A DNA stretch of 64,000 bases from Apus apus (GCF_020740795.1 NC_067289.1:18992608-19056607), one strand, 5' to 3'. Shown: positions 1 to 14,664, numbered from the stretch's first letter. The notes: a model not told the origin generated them from the sequence alone. Program-made: numbers and translations.

Positions 1-2094
1 ATTTCTTACCAGACAAAAGAGGAGGAGATTAAAGTTCTCGTACTACCTCAGCACCTCAAGATCCTTTGTACTTCAGAAAGAACAGATCTAAAATAGATTC
101 ACTGTCGGGTCTTTGTGGAAGACTTGACCCAGCTCAAATTCAAATAATTTTATCTTTAAAATAGTTTCAAGTATTCCCAAAGAAGTAATGCTCAGACATA
201 CACAGGTAACACAAATGCAAGTAGCTTTCTACCCTTCACAGAAAAATTTCTCTTGAGTTTTACAGATGTTAGAGCAAAGAAAAAAAAAAAGTTAAGTACA
301 TCATGTACTTGAAACAATCACATCCTTTTTCTTTATTATATTTAGCACGAGAAAAAAATCTAATGACACCAGAGACATCTCTTAAATTAAATACCATGTA
401 CAGCCCCTTCATTTGGTTGATAAACTAATGGCATATTGTTTGTAGCCACAGAGGTTCTTTACTGGGTTGTGCAGAAACCAATCTCATTTTGAAGATAAAT
501 GAGGTATTCTCATTTAAGGACTTGACTTCCCAGCATAACAAAAACATCAAAAGAAGTGAAGCCTCTTAGCACTCAAAGTTCAGATAAATAAGCTAATTTC
601 TCTGTCATGGTTTTTGCCTTCTACACCTGAGTTTCAGAAAGATATATATGAAGGCAATGCTCACCAGCTCTTTGGAAGATGTCTGGAAAACAGAAAAAGA
701 TGGCATAGACTTAGAACCAACATTAACATAATTACTATTTAAGTATGCAAAACATGGCTTAAATATCAATGATAAAATATTAGACAGAGGACTACCATCA
801 AAGAATGAGCAAGGACAGTTACCCATAGGATCTTTAAAAAAGTCTAAGTAGATCAGGTACTCAGTATTGTGATACGGCACAGTGTGCAAGATCACCTATG
901 TCCTGATTTGACAAGGTGCCAAATTTCAAAGCCATCTGATGGTGTAGTTAATGTGAGCTGGTGGCTTCCATCCAGCTCTAAGTCAACTAATATCCTCATC
1001 TTACCCACTGACACAATCCAGCAGCCTCAGCTGAGGAAAGGATATTAGAGGGAACTACAAAATTCTGTCCTTATTTAGAAGTGGCAGAATTTTTTTCTGC
1101 TTTTGAAAAAAGTTTGAAACTTTTGGAGACATCATCTGATACATTTAAATAGCAAGAATACTATTTTGTTAAATGATACAGAAAGATTCTGTGCTGGTTT
1201 TCCAAAGATGTGTCTATGCCCTGTGAGGCAAGACAGGTCTGACCAATTTTGCTTTAACACTGAAAGCAATACAGCTCTGTTTGCAATGATCCCTTGGCTA
1301 GTTATCCCTCCTGAGGAGGAGATTAGATAAGTTCAAATGGTGTGCTGAACTTGTTTCTACTGTCAAGACTATCTCTGCAAGCATTTCTATCTAAAGCATG
1401 GAGGCAACAAGTCTCACAAACACAATACATGGGGATGGAGTGTAAAGTCAGTCTCTCCTTGCTGCTTTAAGAACGACAGTATTTCTCAATGTCACAGCAC
1501 TTTGGCTATGCCACTGCAAGTCACTTCTGGCATAAGCTGCATCCCTGTACACCTTCAACACCTCAAAGCATCTTTGCCATAAACTCTCTGCTACCTTTGC
1601 AAGGACCCTGCTGTGGAATCTTCTCTGCCTGAACATTTAAAGCCCACATATGTCACAGTTTTAACATGGAAACTGGTCCAAGTACCATCCTGGATTACAT
1701 TGAACAGGGGCTGTTTTTCCTAATGAGCAGCACAACCTGGCAATATTTCTGATAATGATTACAATAAGTAATGAAGACAGTTTAACAGTAATGTAAAATA
1801 ATATTTTTATTAAAACAAATTAGTAAGACAATGATTGAAAATGTTTGACTACAATAGTGATATAGTCTGTGATTCTAATGTGGATTACGGAGTATTCTCC
1901 TTTATGCTGAGTAATAAAGCACTGAAATGCTCTCACCCTGCAGAGCAGAAAAAGAAGTTCAGTTTTTAACGTTCTAGAAAGCAGGAGCTAATAGTCCATG
2001 CAGGAAATAAAACATGATTGCAGAGAACTTTTTCAGACAAAATAATGTTTGTCATTCAGGAAACTTCATGGCACAAATTATGAAAATTTGCATT
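1..2094. other. AT-rich noncoding stretch, no feature seen
   Basis: Open frames here are short (under 100 codons), have no recognisable domain and lack a convincing acceptor and donor pair. I saw no transposon signature. It is most simply intergenic or intronic sequence. Old, unrecognisable repeats cannot be excluded by eye. Confidence 0.6.
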
Positions 2095-2360
2095 TTATTA
2101 CTATTACTACTTGGTTTTTGTTGTTGTGCCTGTAGGCACCACCCATACCTAGGACCTCATTGTACTAGACACTGTGCAAACATATGAGGACAGTTACTTC
2201 CCCCACATGCAGGGCAGGGTGAGAAGGTCATAATATTCTCCTCATTTTACAATAAGCTGATATACAGTGGATGTAAGTGGTTTACTTAAATAATAAAAAA
2301 TTTATGGCAGAGATGGGAGTCAAGCCCAGCTCTCCTTAGAACCAGCTCTTGTACCAGGAC
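2095..2360 (+). repeat. Ancient MIR-like SINE fragment
   Basis: The stretch follows the layout of the MIR-like SINE family common in turtles and other sauropsids. A TTATTACTACTT-type start leads into a block resembling 'aggaccccattgtgctaggcgctgtacaaac' (seen here as 'cctcattgtactagacactg' near 2157), then 'gacagt', then a tail with 'agtgg...' and a diverged 'ggcagagatgggagtcaagc' block near 2306. The order of these blocks is the main support. Divergence is high and the ends are approximate. Such elements are thought to have been mobilised by L2-type LINEs and are long dead in birds. Confidence 0.6.
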
Positions 2361-2984
2361 TGTAAAAAGCACCTTACCTTTCTAAAGGGGCTCATCACAC
2401 AGTATCTTGTGTGGGGAGAAAAATAGAAGTGATTCTTTGTAGGACGGGAGCTTAATGACTTGTCACTGTAGCCAAATAATTCTGTACTAAATGCCTATGA
2501 TTTTTTAATGATACAGTGATGTACCCAGATTCCATCTGCATTAGAGGTGCCTGGTTACTGGGCTGTCTCACTGGAAGTTGTAAGAAGTAGAATTAAAACA
2601 TTCTTCACCATTTCATTAATGAAATAAATTTATCTTCCAGTAGAAAAAAATCCTTGAGTGCTCTACATTAACATTTTACATTCATATATACTCTATACCT
2701 TGCTGGTTTGCATTAAAAGAAAATCCTTTTGATCAATGGTCTGGTAACAAGATTGCACCCCCTCTGATTACATACAGACACATGCAGTCAAGATCAGCTA
2801 TGCACGTGTTAAAGCTCAATTGCCTCTAAGGTAGCAAAGGAGAAAAGCTTTTCAGATAACACATGCCTGTGTAGTCTCACCTGTAATACATTTCAACATA
2901 AGCAACAGAGCTTTTTGCCTTCTCTTCACTTATTTCTCTTTGCATAACGACTGCATTAGGGTAAATGAGAGAACTTTGTCACAA
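2361..2984. other. AT-rich noncoding stretch, nothing recognised
   Basis: No open frame of note, no splice-bounded exon and no recognisable repeat were seen between the two MIR-like fragments. Confidence 0.5.
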
Positions 2985-3110
2985 ACCGGGAGACTGAGAT
3001 GAAACCAAGGTGCTGACCAAGATTAGGCTTTCTCAGTGTCAGAGGTGGCACCAGAAATCAGGAATCCACAGATTCCAACCTATTACTGCTTCATCAAGCT
3101 ACGCTCCATC
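2985..3110 (+). repeat. Probable MIR/L2-like 3' fragment
   Basis: A run of features in order recalls the MIR or L2 tail: 'gggagactgagatgaaac', then 'gtgctgaccaagattag', then 'cagaggtggcaccagaaatc' and 'aggaatcca'. These correspond to the usual 'gaaactgaggc', 'gacttgcccaaggttac' and 'agtggcagagctgggaat' blocks. The similarity is weak and the call is tentative. Confidence 0.4.
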
Positions 3111-6100
3111 TACTGTCATCTAAATGTTATGTCAGTGTTTATCTTACAAAAAGATTTGTTGGAAGCCTTAATGACATTTTACTCATCCTCATCAGGATTA
3201 CCTGGTGAGGAATAAGCTCCTTAGTGTATTGTACAGAAATGGCCATGGTCACACTGATCCTCCTCCATTTATTTGTGTGGCATCCACTTCTGGTCCATTC
3301 CCTAACAAGAAGTACAAAAGATCTACAAAATCAGTGACTGAGTCCTGGGAGTACTTTTCTAACACAGCTTAGCACTGTGGGGTAGGAGATACTTCCACAC
3401 CTTCCTGACCCAGGTGTCTACTGAGAACTGGTTCTTTTACTAGCACATAAACTTATTTGGGATTACAGCATTTTGAGATTTAAAATAAAATATGCAACTC
3501 TACCTTGGCTTTTTCCATATTTTCCACTCAGCTACAAGGTTTACTGAAGTTTTTTTACAGTTGGTATTTGCAATTTAAATAAATAATAATAATAAAAAAA
3601 AATTCAAAATTTGAACTATTTTCCACCAAGACTAAGCACTATCATGGTGCAAAAAGAAAACAAAATAAAATGGTTCACAACAAGAGAATTTGAGCCCATG
3701 TAGGAACATGGGTCTCTTTCCCTTACACTGCAAAGGGAGTTCCTAAGGGTTACTTATTTATAGTCATGAGAAGATCAGGACTATAATGATCAATGCAGGA
3801 ATAAAAATAATAAAAAAATAAAACAGCAGTATCAATCCAAAGAGAGTAATTTGATATAATTGGTTAGAAAAGGAATTTAGAGGACAAGTGGAGAGTCTTT
3901 ACTTTATCAGACTACTATAAGAACAACATACTCTTATTTTGACAACAGAAGAAATAGAAGAAAACAACATTAACTTTTACATCTGTAACCAGACACTTTG
4001 CATACATTCCCAAAAGTTAGTGCCCAAAGCATATCAGCCTCAGAGGAAACTGAATTTGTTTGGGAAATTCTTATGGAGCTACTGATTTTGAACACAAAAA
4101 AAAAAATATTTCAAAGGACTGTCCTAATCTCCAGCATTATTTCCAGCTGCATTTAAACAAATCTGATTTCCTTTGTTATCATGTGCAGCTGTATTTCCCT
4201 TCTCTTTTGCAAGCAGTTCACTGTGATATATTCAAAGAAAACACAGCTTCATTCCAAGGGTTTTTAATTCTTTCCCCATTCTGATGGTCCCTGTCCACAG
4301 ACACATATTATAAAAAAGAAACTGAGACTGAAATTATACTAAAGACAAATTATTTTAATATACACAAGGATTCATAGGTCTGCCCTTAAAAACACAGCAT
4401 ATCAATGTGAGGGCACAGACTGACCCTAGAGCTCAGAGCAATGATGCTTTAGTCTTGGTGTTGCCTTCTGTAGCATTAATATATGGAATATAAGAAAATC
4501 TGTAGATCAAAACAAGAAAATTAAACACACCTACACACCAAAGGCTCCACTGAACAGGCAGGATGAGAGAAAAAATGTTATCACATGTTAGTGCTGTTTC
4601 AGAAAATGTTTGGAGAAGAGAGGAAAGAGAGGGGGGGAAAGGCAGAAGTGATTTAATTATCTGTCATCTCAATCATGCCCTCTCTTTCACTCACATGCAT
4701 CCGCATTCATACACACTAACTGCGCTTAGGGAAGAAGGGGAGGCAGGGAAGAGAAAAAAAAAAAAAAAGGAGGGAAGGTATAGAAAGCTAAGCTAAACAT
4801 AAAAATTCTCAATGAATCCAGATTAAAATTCCGGTTTTTCCAAGATATGTCACAATCTTGGAAAGAAAAAGAGGGGTGAGAAATTCACTCTCTGTACATC
4901 ATGACTCATACCAGGGGTCTGAGTGTCACAGACCTCAACTTCATTCACAGATACCACTGAAAACCTGAATTAAGCTGCTTATTGACCCGGGATATAATGT
5001 AACCAGCTTTACAGAGATCAGTGTCTTCTCTACAGATGCCTGCTCACCAGTTGAGAAATCAATCAGCTAAGCCTCAACCACTGCCAGAGGAGCAACCAAG
5101 GGCATGCAGCGTTAATACTAGATTTAGAGATTACAGCACCTCTTTTCACAGTAAAATATTTCTGCATCAGATTGTAGGAACTCACATTCAGAGCTGCTGC
5201 CACAAATGCTAGGAAAGAGGAAAAACGAGAACTCACTATTCCACAGCTCAGATTTAGGCTATTTTTCCTACATTTAAACTCTAGTCAAAATAATCTATCA
5301 AAACTGATAAGAGATAATAAAATAACTCTTCAAAGTTCATTCCATTCCTCAGCTTTTCATCAGCAATATGTCCAAAACTTTTAGATAGATAATGACATTT
5401 TGGCTGATTAGAAATCCAAAGTCAACCATAAAAAGGCTACTGTATTTTCCGTGCTGTATAATCTTTCACTGAGTTTAATATTTTTATGATGTACATTCTA
5501 CAGATATATCTACAAGATAAACCTCATTTAGAAAATGGATTAAACAACTGCACAGTCCCAGCATTCAAGGCACGCTATCAGTCAAAAAGTTTAAAGAGGA
5601 GATATTTACTGTGAACTATTTATTTCCCTTTAAAGTGGAAAGTGAAGTATTCTGTAGCTGAATGAGAAATTACTCACTTTCAGAACAGAATTCAGGGCTG
5701 TAACGTAATTGAATTAATTGACATTTGGTATCTTGTGGGATGGACTTTTTGTAATTTTTCAGGAATATCTAAGTTTGAATGCCTTGTTCATAAAAGGAAA
5801 GCTCATAAAAGGGGGAAAAAGAACAAAACACTTCCTTATTGATTAATCTTTCTTGCAAAAGATGCTTCGGGGCAATGCAACCATTCACAGGGATGCTGAG
5901 GCACCTAGAGCAACCCTACATGAACCCAAATTGTAAATAAACCCATTTCATAACAAAACAAAGTTCTCTGTACTAAAATAAAGTCATCAATAGAAGGCAA
6001 AATAATTTTTTTAGTGAGGAGAACACTTTTTTTCAGTCTTGAAATGAAGTATTATGCTTTCAGTTCCACATTGTAAAGAAACTTCAATCATCTGTGTACT

Positions 6101-9100
6101 CCAAACAGTTCTGCAGAATGGAAGAGGATCCTGGTCTAATTAAAAGTTCAGGTAAATTTCTCTGCTATTTCAATGGAGAAAGAATTTTATTCTGCATATC
6201 AATTTATTTATTTTAATACATATATGTGTATATACATTAAAATATATTTGGGCAAATACAGGTCTAATTTACTCCTCTGATTCCAGCAGGATGAGTCTGG
6301 AAGCAGAACTAAGATAAGAACATGATGTAGTATGTGGATAAAATTTCCAAAGCAGGAGGATAAAATCTGTTGACTGAAGACAGAGATAAGAAGTTATACA
6401 GGAAACATTTTCTCTCACACTATCTCTCAATATCAGCTCAAACCAAAAGCTTAATTCTATTGTTCTTATAGAACATCCACATCTCTTACCACTAACTAAA
6501 GATTTGGTGGAATACAAATAAAAGGCTCAGGATTAAATTTTGTAAGGAAAATTCAACAATATCATCCTTTGGAATATTCCTTTTCTGAAAATCTTTTTAC
6601 TTCTGTTATCACAGTGAACCCTACTAAAAAAGTTCCTGCTCTGCCAGCTGAAATTGAACTACTTTTAAGATTACCTTAATGCACTGTGCTTCTACAAGAC
6701 TTGACTCAGGAAGGTATTTAGCTGCATACCTGATTTTATATGCTGGGGTAGTTGCCTCGCAATCAAGTTACTCATGCACTTAAAATATGGTGTTGGCTCA
6801 AGAACAATTTGTTTTTCTCAGATGATCTTTTCAACTTATATGGATTTGCATCTTCATGTGGTCATTTTCCTATTCTGACCCTATTTGGATTTGACTGTCT
6901 CCATAATTAACTCCCTGTTCATCCTTACATCATTACTGAAGTAATTCATTCCTGTGTGGTTTCAGTCTGAATTCAATATATTTTTAAAGCAGCAATGGCT
7001 CAACACATATCCCTTATCTCTTGTAAATACCATCTTCTATATTCATAACTAGATTTTAAATAAATGCCTCTGAAAAATAGCATGCTAGAGCACTCCAGCT
7101 AGTGCCTAAAATATCCACAACTGAAAAAATCTCCTGAACTGGTCTTTCCTGAGTCCTTTCTCAGGTTTCAGAAATTGAAACTCTGCAGCCTCTCAGAGCT
7201 CAACAGGGAGAAAATGAGAGTAGTTTTAAGGCTACTCCTGGGCTGTCCTCTGGCTATTATTAATTGGATGTGTCTCAGACTCTGCCTAAATTTACAATAA
7301 ATACTCTGTACAGCATAGCTTGAATTGCACTCTCTGTTACCTGGTAGGGATATCTTGTCTGAAATCATCACAGAATCTGGATATTACTGCCAAGATAGTT
7401 GTTTCTCCTTTCTGTTAATCAGGACATATAAGACATCTTTTCTTTATACCTAACTAGGAATTTACTTCAAATTGCTCTTACATATTTTGTGCACAGTTAC
7501 AGCTTCATCAAGTTTTATTAATTGATTTATTTTCCTTCACTTATATATTCTTGCTCTCTTGTACCTCTAATGAGTCAATAATTTAATTTACAAAAACATA
7601 TGGGGACAGAATTTATAAGAAGGGAGGTTACAGTACAAGGAATTATGTTCTTCTTTTTTAAAAATTTGTTGTTTTCACTGTTTTGGAAAGTAGTTTGATA
7701 TTAATTCGCTAGCAAGTAAGCTAGATTAATTTATTCATTGGCAATTCTCAAGAGAAACTTTAGGATTTTTGTACCCAGACCTATTAATCTGAAAGTACCT
7801 TCTCTATTTTTATAAACTGTTTTTGCTTTTAGCACACTGCTGTCAGGAACTGAAGATGTTATTTGAACACATTTGAAAACATGACTTTCCACAGAAAGTT
7901 TCATCTGCTCATTTATTCTTTGCCTTGGAGCTCTCATCAAAGGTAGGTGACAATGTTTTTCCAGATACCTGCCCTAAATCCTTTGAAGAGGCTTATTTAT
8001 GTCATTATTACAGTATAAGTGATTGTACTGATATGAATAAGGTTTTACCATTTGCATCCTTTCCACTTCCTATAACAGGAATTTAAATGCATGCAACTGT
8101 CTCTTTTTCTTAGTTCCACGAACTAAAAGAAGGTTACTTTCAAGAACCTTCAAAATGCAAATTTTACTGCACTCGAAAAGCATTTTGGAACTCTGTTTCG
8201 TGAGCCTGCATCTGGCAAGGAAGGCATTGAAATACCAGAAAGCTGGGGAAAAATAAGAAGGGCTTCTTAGCTCCACCTGTAGGTATATTCCTACCTGAGA
8301 CTCTGGAAGCAGAAGGCTGTAAGCAGCTGCTGGAGGAACACAGATGTGGCTCTCACACACGTCCCACCATGAGCAGCCTGAGATCTTCTTCCTCCATTTG
8401 TCTGACCACTATGCAATGTTAGATCTGCCCCGATTGCTGCCGCCTTCCTCAGTGCATTGCACGTTGGGAAAGGAAGAGCTGCTGTGGTAGCAGCCCATGT
8501 AAAGGCATTTCTGCTATATTAATGCAGACTTTTATTGGGCAGCCTCAATAACCATGTTTTTAACTAATTCATTTTATCTCTTACCACTACAATCTACTGC
8601 AAAAGATTAGTGACACACTTTTCATTCCATCCATGTGAAACACAGAAAAGATAGACAGTTTTGCCCATTCCTAGCAAGAGGGAGACAGTCCTTAGGCAAC
8701 ACAGTCATCTGGCTGATGGCAGCATGGACTAGCACAGCTCTAATCAGTCACAACCAAGACCAGTTTTTCAAGTGTTCAGCAATATTCCAATGCAATGGTT
8801 TTTACAAAACTATACTAGGGACTTAGCACACTAAATACATCAGGTAGTTTAGCCAGCTTTCTGTCACGAGCAATAAATTTTTCTGGTATTAATTATGTTT
8901 TGCTTCTGCTTTGGTGTATTAATCCTATCAAGAGCTGAAGATACAATTTAGGGTTTTTCACCTTTGTTAGTACCAGATCTGGGGATCCATTTCCAATGGC
9001 ACAAAGTGTCTGAGGTAATTATTAGTTTGGAAAAGGAATCCAAGGGTTCTTTGCATGACAGGTAGAAATGGATGATTAAAAATTTAGACAGGTTTGTGGT

Positions 9101-11690
9101 CCACACAACTTGAGTAGTTTTGTTCTGTGACATGTTAAAGCTTGAAAATATTATACAGCTTGGGGGAAGCTATCCACTGTGTAGTAATTGCAGTTTTATG
9201 CTTGGTTTATGTTTACACATTGCTATTTGACTGCCCATTTAGGAGAAATAATTAGAACGTAGCTAACTATAGATAAGATATTTGGTCTTTCAGGCAAATT
9301 CCTTAATGCAACTGATTACCCTTGCTGGAAAAAAAACCCAGCATGGTATGAACCTCTTAAATAAAACCTCCACAATTATTTTTCCATCTGTCCAACTACC
9401 ATAATTAAAGACATCAGCAGCAAAGAGAATGAGAGCCTTAGGTTTGGTTCTCCAGTATGGATGCCATCTACCATTAATTTTACGGAGAGGTTTATTTGCC
9501 TTCATTTCACTGTTTTGATCTTATTTCCTGCTAGTACAAGGAGACCCGCAGGGATCAACAAGTCTGACGGATGCATTCTGCTTTCAGCCACACCAGGAGA
9601 ACATTGAATGACTCCATTCAGTTGTAATCAATATTCAATGAAAAGAAAAATGTTACTAATTGGGTGCAGATGAATCGAGAGGTTTTTAGTGAGACATGTG
9701 CCTGTGGGAGGCTTAAGGGAAATAAACATTCTTTTCATATAACATAACAGGATAAGCGAATTCTGTCCCTTTTCAGATCATACTGGACCAATGCAGAGAA
9801 ACCTGCAGAAAACTCAAGGAAAGCAAAAAAGATTCTTCTTCATAATAGTATCTACTGGGTCCTGAGCACACTGAGATTCAGAGCACACAGATCTGTATAC
9901 CTAGTCTCTGTTAAAATCATAAATATAATTGTTTCAGAAAATGCCAATATATCTAAATATTGGATTTCAAAACTAAAATTCTGCAGATAAATAACATATT
10001 TAGAATTTTTGACATTTTTATTTTTACATAGTCAATATTATAAAGATTTAAGTAAATAACTTTATCTCAAAATGTGTTCAATTTGATAACTGCAGAGACT
10101 AGAATATGAGCTTAGAAATTAGTTAGTCAAGTATCTATGGAGCACATATCCTTCTGGAAAGAATACTCTGAGGGTAGAAGTTCTGTATTCAAGCATCATC
10201 TAAGTAGGTCAGTAAGGAAGGGTCTGCAGGGAACACACTGCCTCCTGTGGCTTGAATCTGACACAGAACAGCCCTTCCCTGTTGGTACAGTTGGCTGGGA
10301 GCAGACTGCTGCGTGCCAGGTTTGCCTTCCCTCCTGCAGATGCTCTCAGCCCCTGCTGTCGGTTACCACTGCCAACAGTGTTACCTCCCACAGCCATGGA
10401 GCAGGCAAGTGCAGTCACTGTAAATGTTATGGGTTGCAAAAGATGGTATTTCTGATCCTGCTCCAAAACACACAGCTGAGAACTGGCAAAATGATTTTCA
10501 CCCTGCAGAAAATCTCACACAGGGAAACCTTTTCTCCTTGGATGTGACAGAGTTTTTAACCTAAATTATTTAATTCAAAGCATAAAATGAAAGGAAATTG
10601 AACATACAGGCACACAGTGTTTCACTTTTCGCTCCTCACTTAGGTAGGTAGGTAACATCTGCCTCAGAAGGATCTTACAGGTAGTGGAGAGAGATGTTTT
10701 TGTGTAACAATATAGAGAAAACTTCTCTGTGCAGGTGTTCTCAAGTCTCAAAGTCTTTGTTCTCAGCTTTCTTTGTCAGATGTATGTTATTCCAGTGAAT
10801 TAAATACAGTTGATGTCAACTGGAAAGCCAGTAATCAACTGGGAAACAATAATGAACAGATCCACTAAATACAGAATTCTCATTGGTTTCATATTTCTTT
10901 TATATTTTTGTAGGTTTTCAGGTTGGATAATACAGAAATCAAGCTACAATAGTTTCCTCATGTCAGACATTAAACCTGGTTTCTTCCTCTTCTCCAAACT
11001 TTGTTACTTAGCCTTGTGCAGACCACTGAGCCTTGCATACCTGCAGCACTTACATAAATATAAATTATACTGAAGCATTTTTATCTTTACTTAGCCCTTC
11101 AAAACAGATAAAGTGCAAACCTGAGGAGAATCAGGGGGAGGGAGGAGTATGTAGTAGAAAAAAGTTCCTCTGCAGAAAAATAGAAATAGAACATGCACAT
11201 AGCAGAAAACAGAAAGCCAACTTTCAGATTCCGTGGGTAAATCCAAAGGAAACTGCTGTGATCCTCCAAATATCTTCATTTGGATATGTGTCAGAGCTTT
11301 CCCACACAAGCCTTGTGCTCCTTTCTCAGTTCTGGTAAAATTGTCCCAAAACTTCCAAGATTATGTATCTTCCTCCTCCTGCAACTTCCTCTGTTCTTTT
11401 GCTCAAGCCAAGACATGCGGCTGAAGCATCTACCCTGCCTTTCCTGGATTTTCCACCCAAATCAGCTGCTCAGTAGGATAAAGAAGGACAGGGAAGCCAG
11501 GAAACTTGACCAGGTTCAACTCTTAGTTTGAGACGCAGTTAGAGCTTCGCCTCCCCCAAGAAGCACAGCCAGTTGCTTAGGGAATGCTCCCCACTGCTGT
11601 CCCACGCTTAAAGGAATAAAGTTAAGCAACATCAACAGAAATTCTAAATGAAGGCTCCAGCTGCATCCCAGTCTCTCCCAATTTTAGTAA
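3111..11690. other. Long AT-rich noncoding stretch
   Basis: I saw no supported gene. Simple-sequence spots include an AAT/A-rich stretch at about 3580-3602, a purine-rich tract at about 4605-4775 that includes a 7-G run and a run of 14 or more A, and TA-rich sequence at about 6205-6250. The longest open frame (10137-10547, plus strand) overlaps open frames in other phases, has no recognisable domain and sits in locally GC-richer DNA, so it is not called as a gene. Confidence 0.55.
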
Positions 11691-12178
11691 CATAGAGTCA
11701 CAGAACGATTAAGGTTGGAAGGGACCTTAGAGATCATCAGGTTCCAACCTCCCTGCTAGGAGCAGGAACACCTCCTATGAAACCAGTCTGCACAAAGCTT
11801 CATCCAACCTGGCCTTCAGCACCTCTATGGAGGGAGCATCAATAGCCTGCCTGGGCAACCTATTCCAGTGTTTAACTACCCTATTGGTGAAGAATTTCTT
11901 CCTGATGTCTAACCTAAATCTACCCTCTTTCTGTTTGAAACCACTGCACCTCATCCTGGTGTGAGCCCTGGAAGGCTGCTATAAGGTTTCCCTGGAGCCT
12001 TCTCTTCTCCAGGCTGAACAGCCCCAACTCTCTCAGCCTGTATTCATAGCAGAGGTACTCCAGCCCTTTGATGATCTTTGTGGCCCTTCTCTGGATCTTC
12101 TCCAACAGCTTCATGTCTTTCCTGTGCTGAGGGCTCCAGAGCTGTACACAGTATTCCAGGTGCTGTCTCACAAGAGCT
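11691..12178 (-). mobile_element. CR1 LINE, 5'-truncated 3' end with decayed ORF2 C-terminus
   Basis: This is the best-preserved transposon in the window. Read on the minus strand, the left edge is the avian CR1 3' end (the complement of 'agagtcacagaacgattaag', then 'gttggaagggacctta'). From 12171 down to 11920 an open frame encodes the end of the CR1 reverse-transcriptase ORF2. Visible hallmarks are HLEYCVQLW near the start, then [11 protein letters not shown] and [14 protein letters not shown]. At about 11945 the frame is lost. The expected continuation (RFRLDIRKKFFTN, VVKHWN) is in another phase and ends at a stop around 11775-11777, so the copy is frameshifted and inactive. It is 5'-truncated at about 12178, typical of CR1 insertions. 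The copy is about 490 bp against a full length of about 4.5 kb for the family. Confidence 0.95.
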
Positions 12179-14664
12179 CAAATGTCTGACAACATGCCCA
12201 GGAGAACCACCTGTCTGTAAAAGCCTTCATTTTGTCCAGCTTTTTAATTCATGTACTCTGATCTGGGATTAAATGCACTCCCTATGTGAAGCATAGTTAG
12301 CTTGATTTCCCCATGTGAAATCCAGATGGGTTGGCTTGGCCACAGCTACGCTGCCTCCTGCTTCCATGTGCTGACCTACACAGAGCCAGCCCCGGTGTAG
12401 CATCTGTGCACACTGCACAGCCGCTTACTGCTGTGTGGAAATAAGGTTCAGAAACCCTAAAGAATGTAAATTGAGCCACATCCCAAGGATGCCCACACCA
12501 AAAATTATGGTTATGAATTTAATCAACTAACTCATGGGTTCTGAGCCTTCAGGTTAGACTGTGTACACACACTCTGTTTGGAACGATATCATGAAGACTT
12601 GATCCTTATTCAACTTATTTATTTTTAAAAATAAAATAAATTATCTTTGAATAACCTGACATCAGGGTTCAGGGCTTCAACTAAACAAATATTCACTGGA
12701 ATGTCAAGAGCTTTTGTTGTTTTCTAGTATCAGAATAAAACTGTGATCCCAGCAGTGCCTCACAAGTTTCTCTTCAAATAGAAAACAAAGAACTGTGCTG
12801 TTAGATACAAAATGGCAACTGGAAGTCCAAATGGGCTAACTCCATAAGAAGAGAAGCTCACAGATATTCAAGTAATTTATGTACACTGAAGTTATTGTAA
12901 CCACATTTATTTTACCATTATTAAAGGAAGAAAACTCCTGGGCTATTCATCTAATTCTCTCCTTAAAGCTATTTTTCCTTGTAAAAAAAGTCTATTGCAA
13001 ATTCTTTTAAAATGAAACTTCATTAAATTCAAAATTAGAGTAAAATATGGTACAACTCCTATATTGTCTAGAAGCAATAAAAAAGGCCAAGACAATCTGA
13101 GCAGCACCTTAGTAGAATCTCAGTCTTTCAGTTGCCTCTTAGAATTAAAGCTCAATCCTAAGGTATGGCACCAATCTATTTTCATGCTTAGAAGACTACA
13201 AATAACTCACACCTTCATAGCCTTCTTAAAAAGACAGTACTTATTAATCTTGAGACAGGAATTTCTATGTATGAAACAGAAATAGGTTTCTAGAAATACA
13301 AAAAAGCTAAAACAGCCCAGGTTCATGTCTGAAAGGAGAGTATCACATGCTGGAATTTCATCTAGGAAGCAACAATATTTCACATGTAGCTTAATGTGCT
13401 TTAGAACCAGGTTTCAGCCTGTTGGATAAGTTATAGCTTTGCTACTCTTTGCTGCAGAGACCAACCATAGGAAGGATTCTGCTTTTGTAAGTAACAATTT
13501 ATACATGGTAATGAACTCCCTCTTAACACCTGCTTATGATACCTTATGATATCACCAAGGACATGTACTTTGATGTTCTGAGCTTCCTCAGTTAAGCCTG
13601 AAATTTAAAACAAAGAATATTTCGGATACAGTTTCAGTACCAGCAAATAGAGAAGTCAGTGTTGATGCATAAATTTCCAAAGCCGAAAGGACAATGCTTC
13701 AGTCTAAAGCTATAAATTATTCATAGCATGTTCTGACACACTGGGGAAGAGACCTGAATATTCATATGCTATACAACTGGTAAAGTCCCCATAAACTTGG
13801 GAAATTATGAGACTGTGGAAATTTTCCTTATTTTCATTGTACAGGCCCAATGTGACAAGTTGTGCCACAGTGGATTTCACTGATACAAGACATGCTATCA
13901 GGACAGATGATTCTGTGGAAGATCTGAGCCTTGAATCAGACTTCCTAATTTTTGAAGCAATTTTCCCTAGAACAACTGGGGATGTCAGCAATTTCAGAAC
14001 TGTTTTGCAGACATTGATACAAGGTTTCCAATCACATTGTGTTCATTTGCTAATAATTTTGGAAGTTGTTTTCCTGTTGTGTTCATATTCAATAATGTAA
14101 ATATCTGATCTGTGATTCCCTGCTGTCATAGATGATCTTTAGCCATTTATAACTAGACAAAATGAGTACAAGGTGCAACTATTCAAATTTGGCGGCAGGT
14201 TCCATCTACTGTGCATTACTAAAATTGACTGCTTAATGCTCTTGATGTTAAAGAATATGTGTCCAACAATTAAATCACCATAAAACGAAATAACTATTTA
14301 TTTAACATCAGTAAACATTTTTACAGACAAAGAATGTTACAGCACTAGCCAGGCAGTGAGAAATCAAGACTTCAGTGTCCTTTTTCCTTTTGAAAAATAA
14401 TTTGATTTAGCCAATTAATGTTATTGTCACAAACATGTTCTGGATGGAAGCCATACATATGCTTCTGCCTTCAAGCTTCATGTCCAAGACAGGGAAAAAG
14501 CCCTCTGACAATTCCCTTGCCTTTTCTGTACCTTTTCTATACAACCAGCAAAAGTTGACTGGCAGCTTTTAATCCGCCTAATACATGACAAGGCTCTAAA
14601 TATACCATACAGAAAAAACTATCTTCTGATTAAATTACAGCTTGAAGCCTAAGCATGTGTGAAC
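12179..14664. other. AT-rich noncoding stretch, nothing recognised
   Basis: Open frames are short and lack family resemblance. An AT-rich patch (TTTATTTTTAAAAATAAAA type) lies around 12615-12645. The overlapping frames at 13710-14100 on opposite strands have no recognisable domain and are left uncalled. Confidence 0.55.

Noticed and set aside
10137..10547. Plus-strand open frame of 136 codons
   Set aside because: It overlaps other open frames in the same locally GC-richer DNA, has no recognisable domain, and shows no acceptor and donor pair consistent with an exon.
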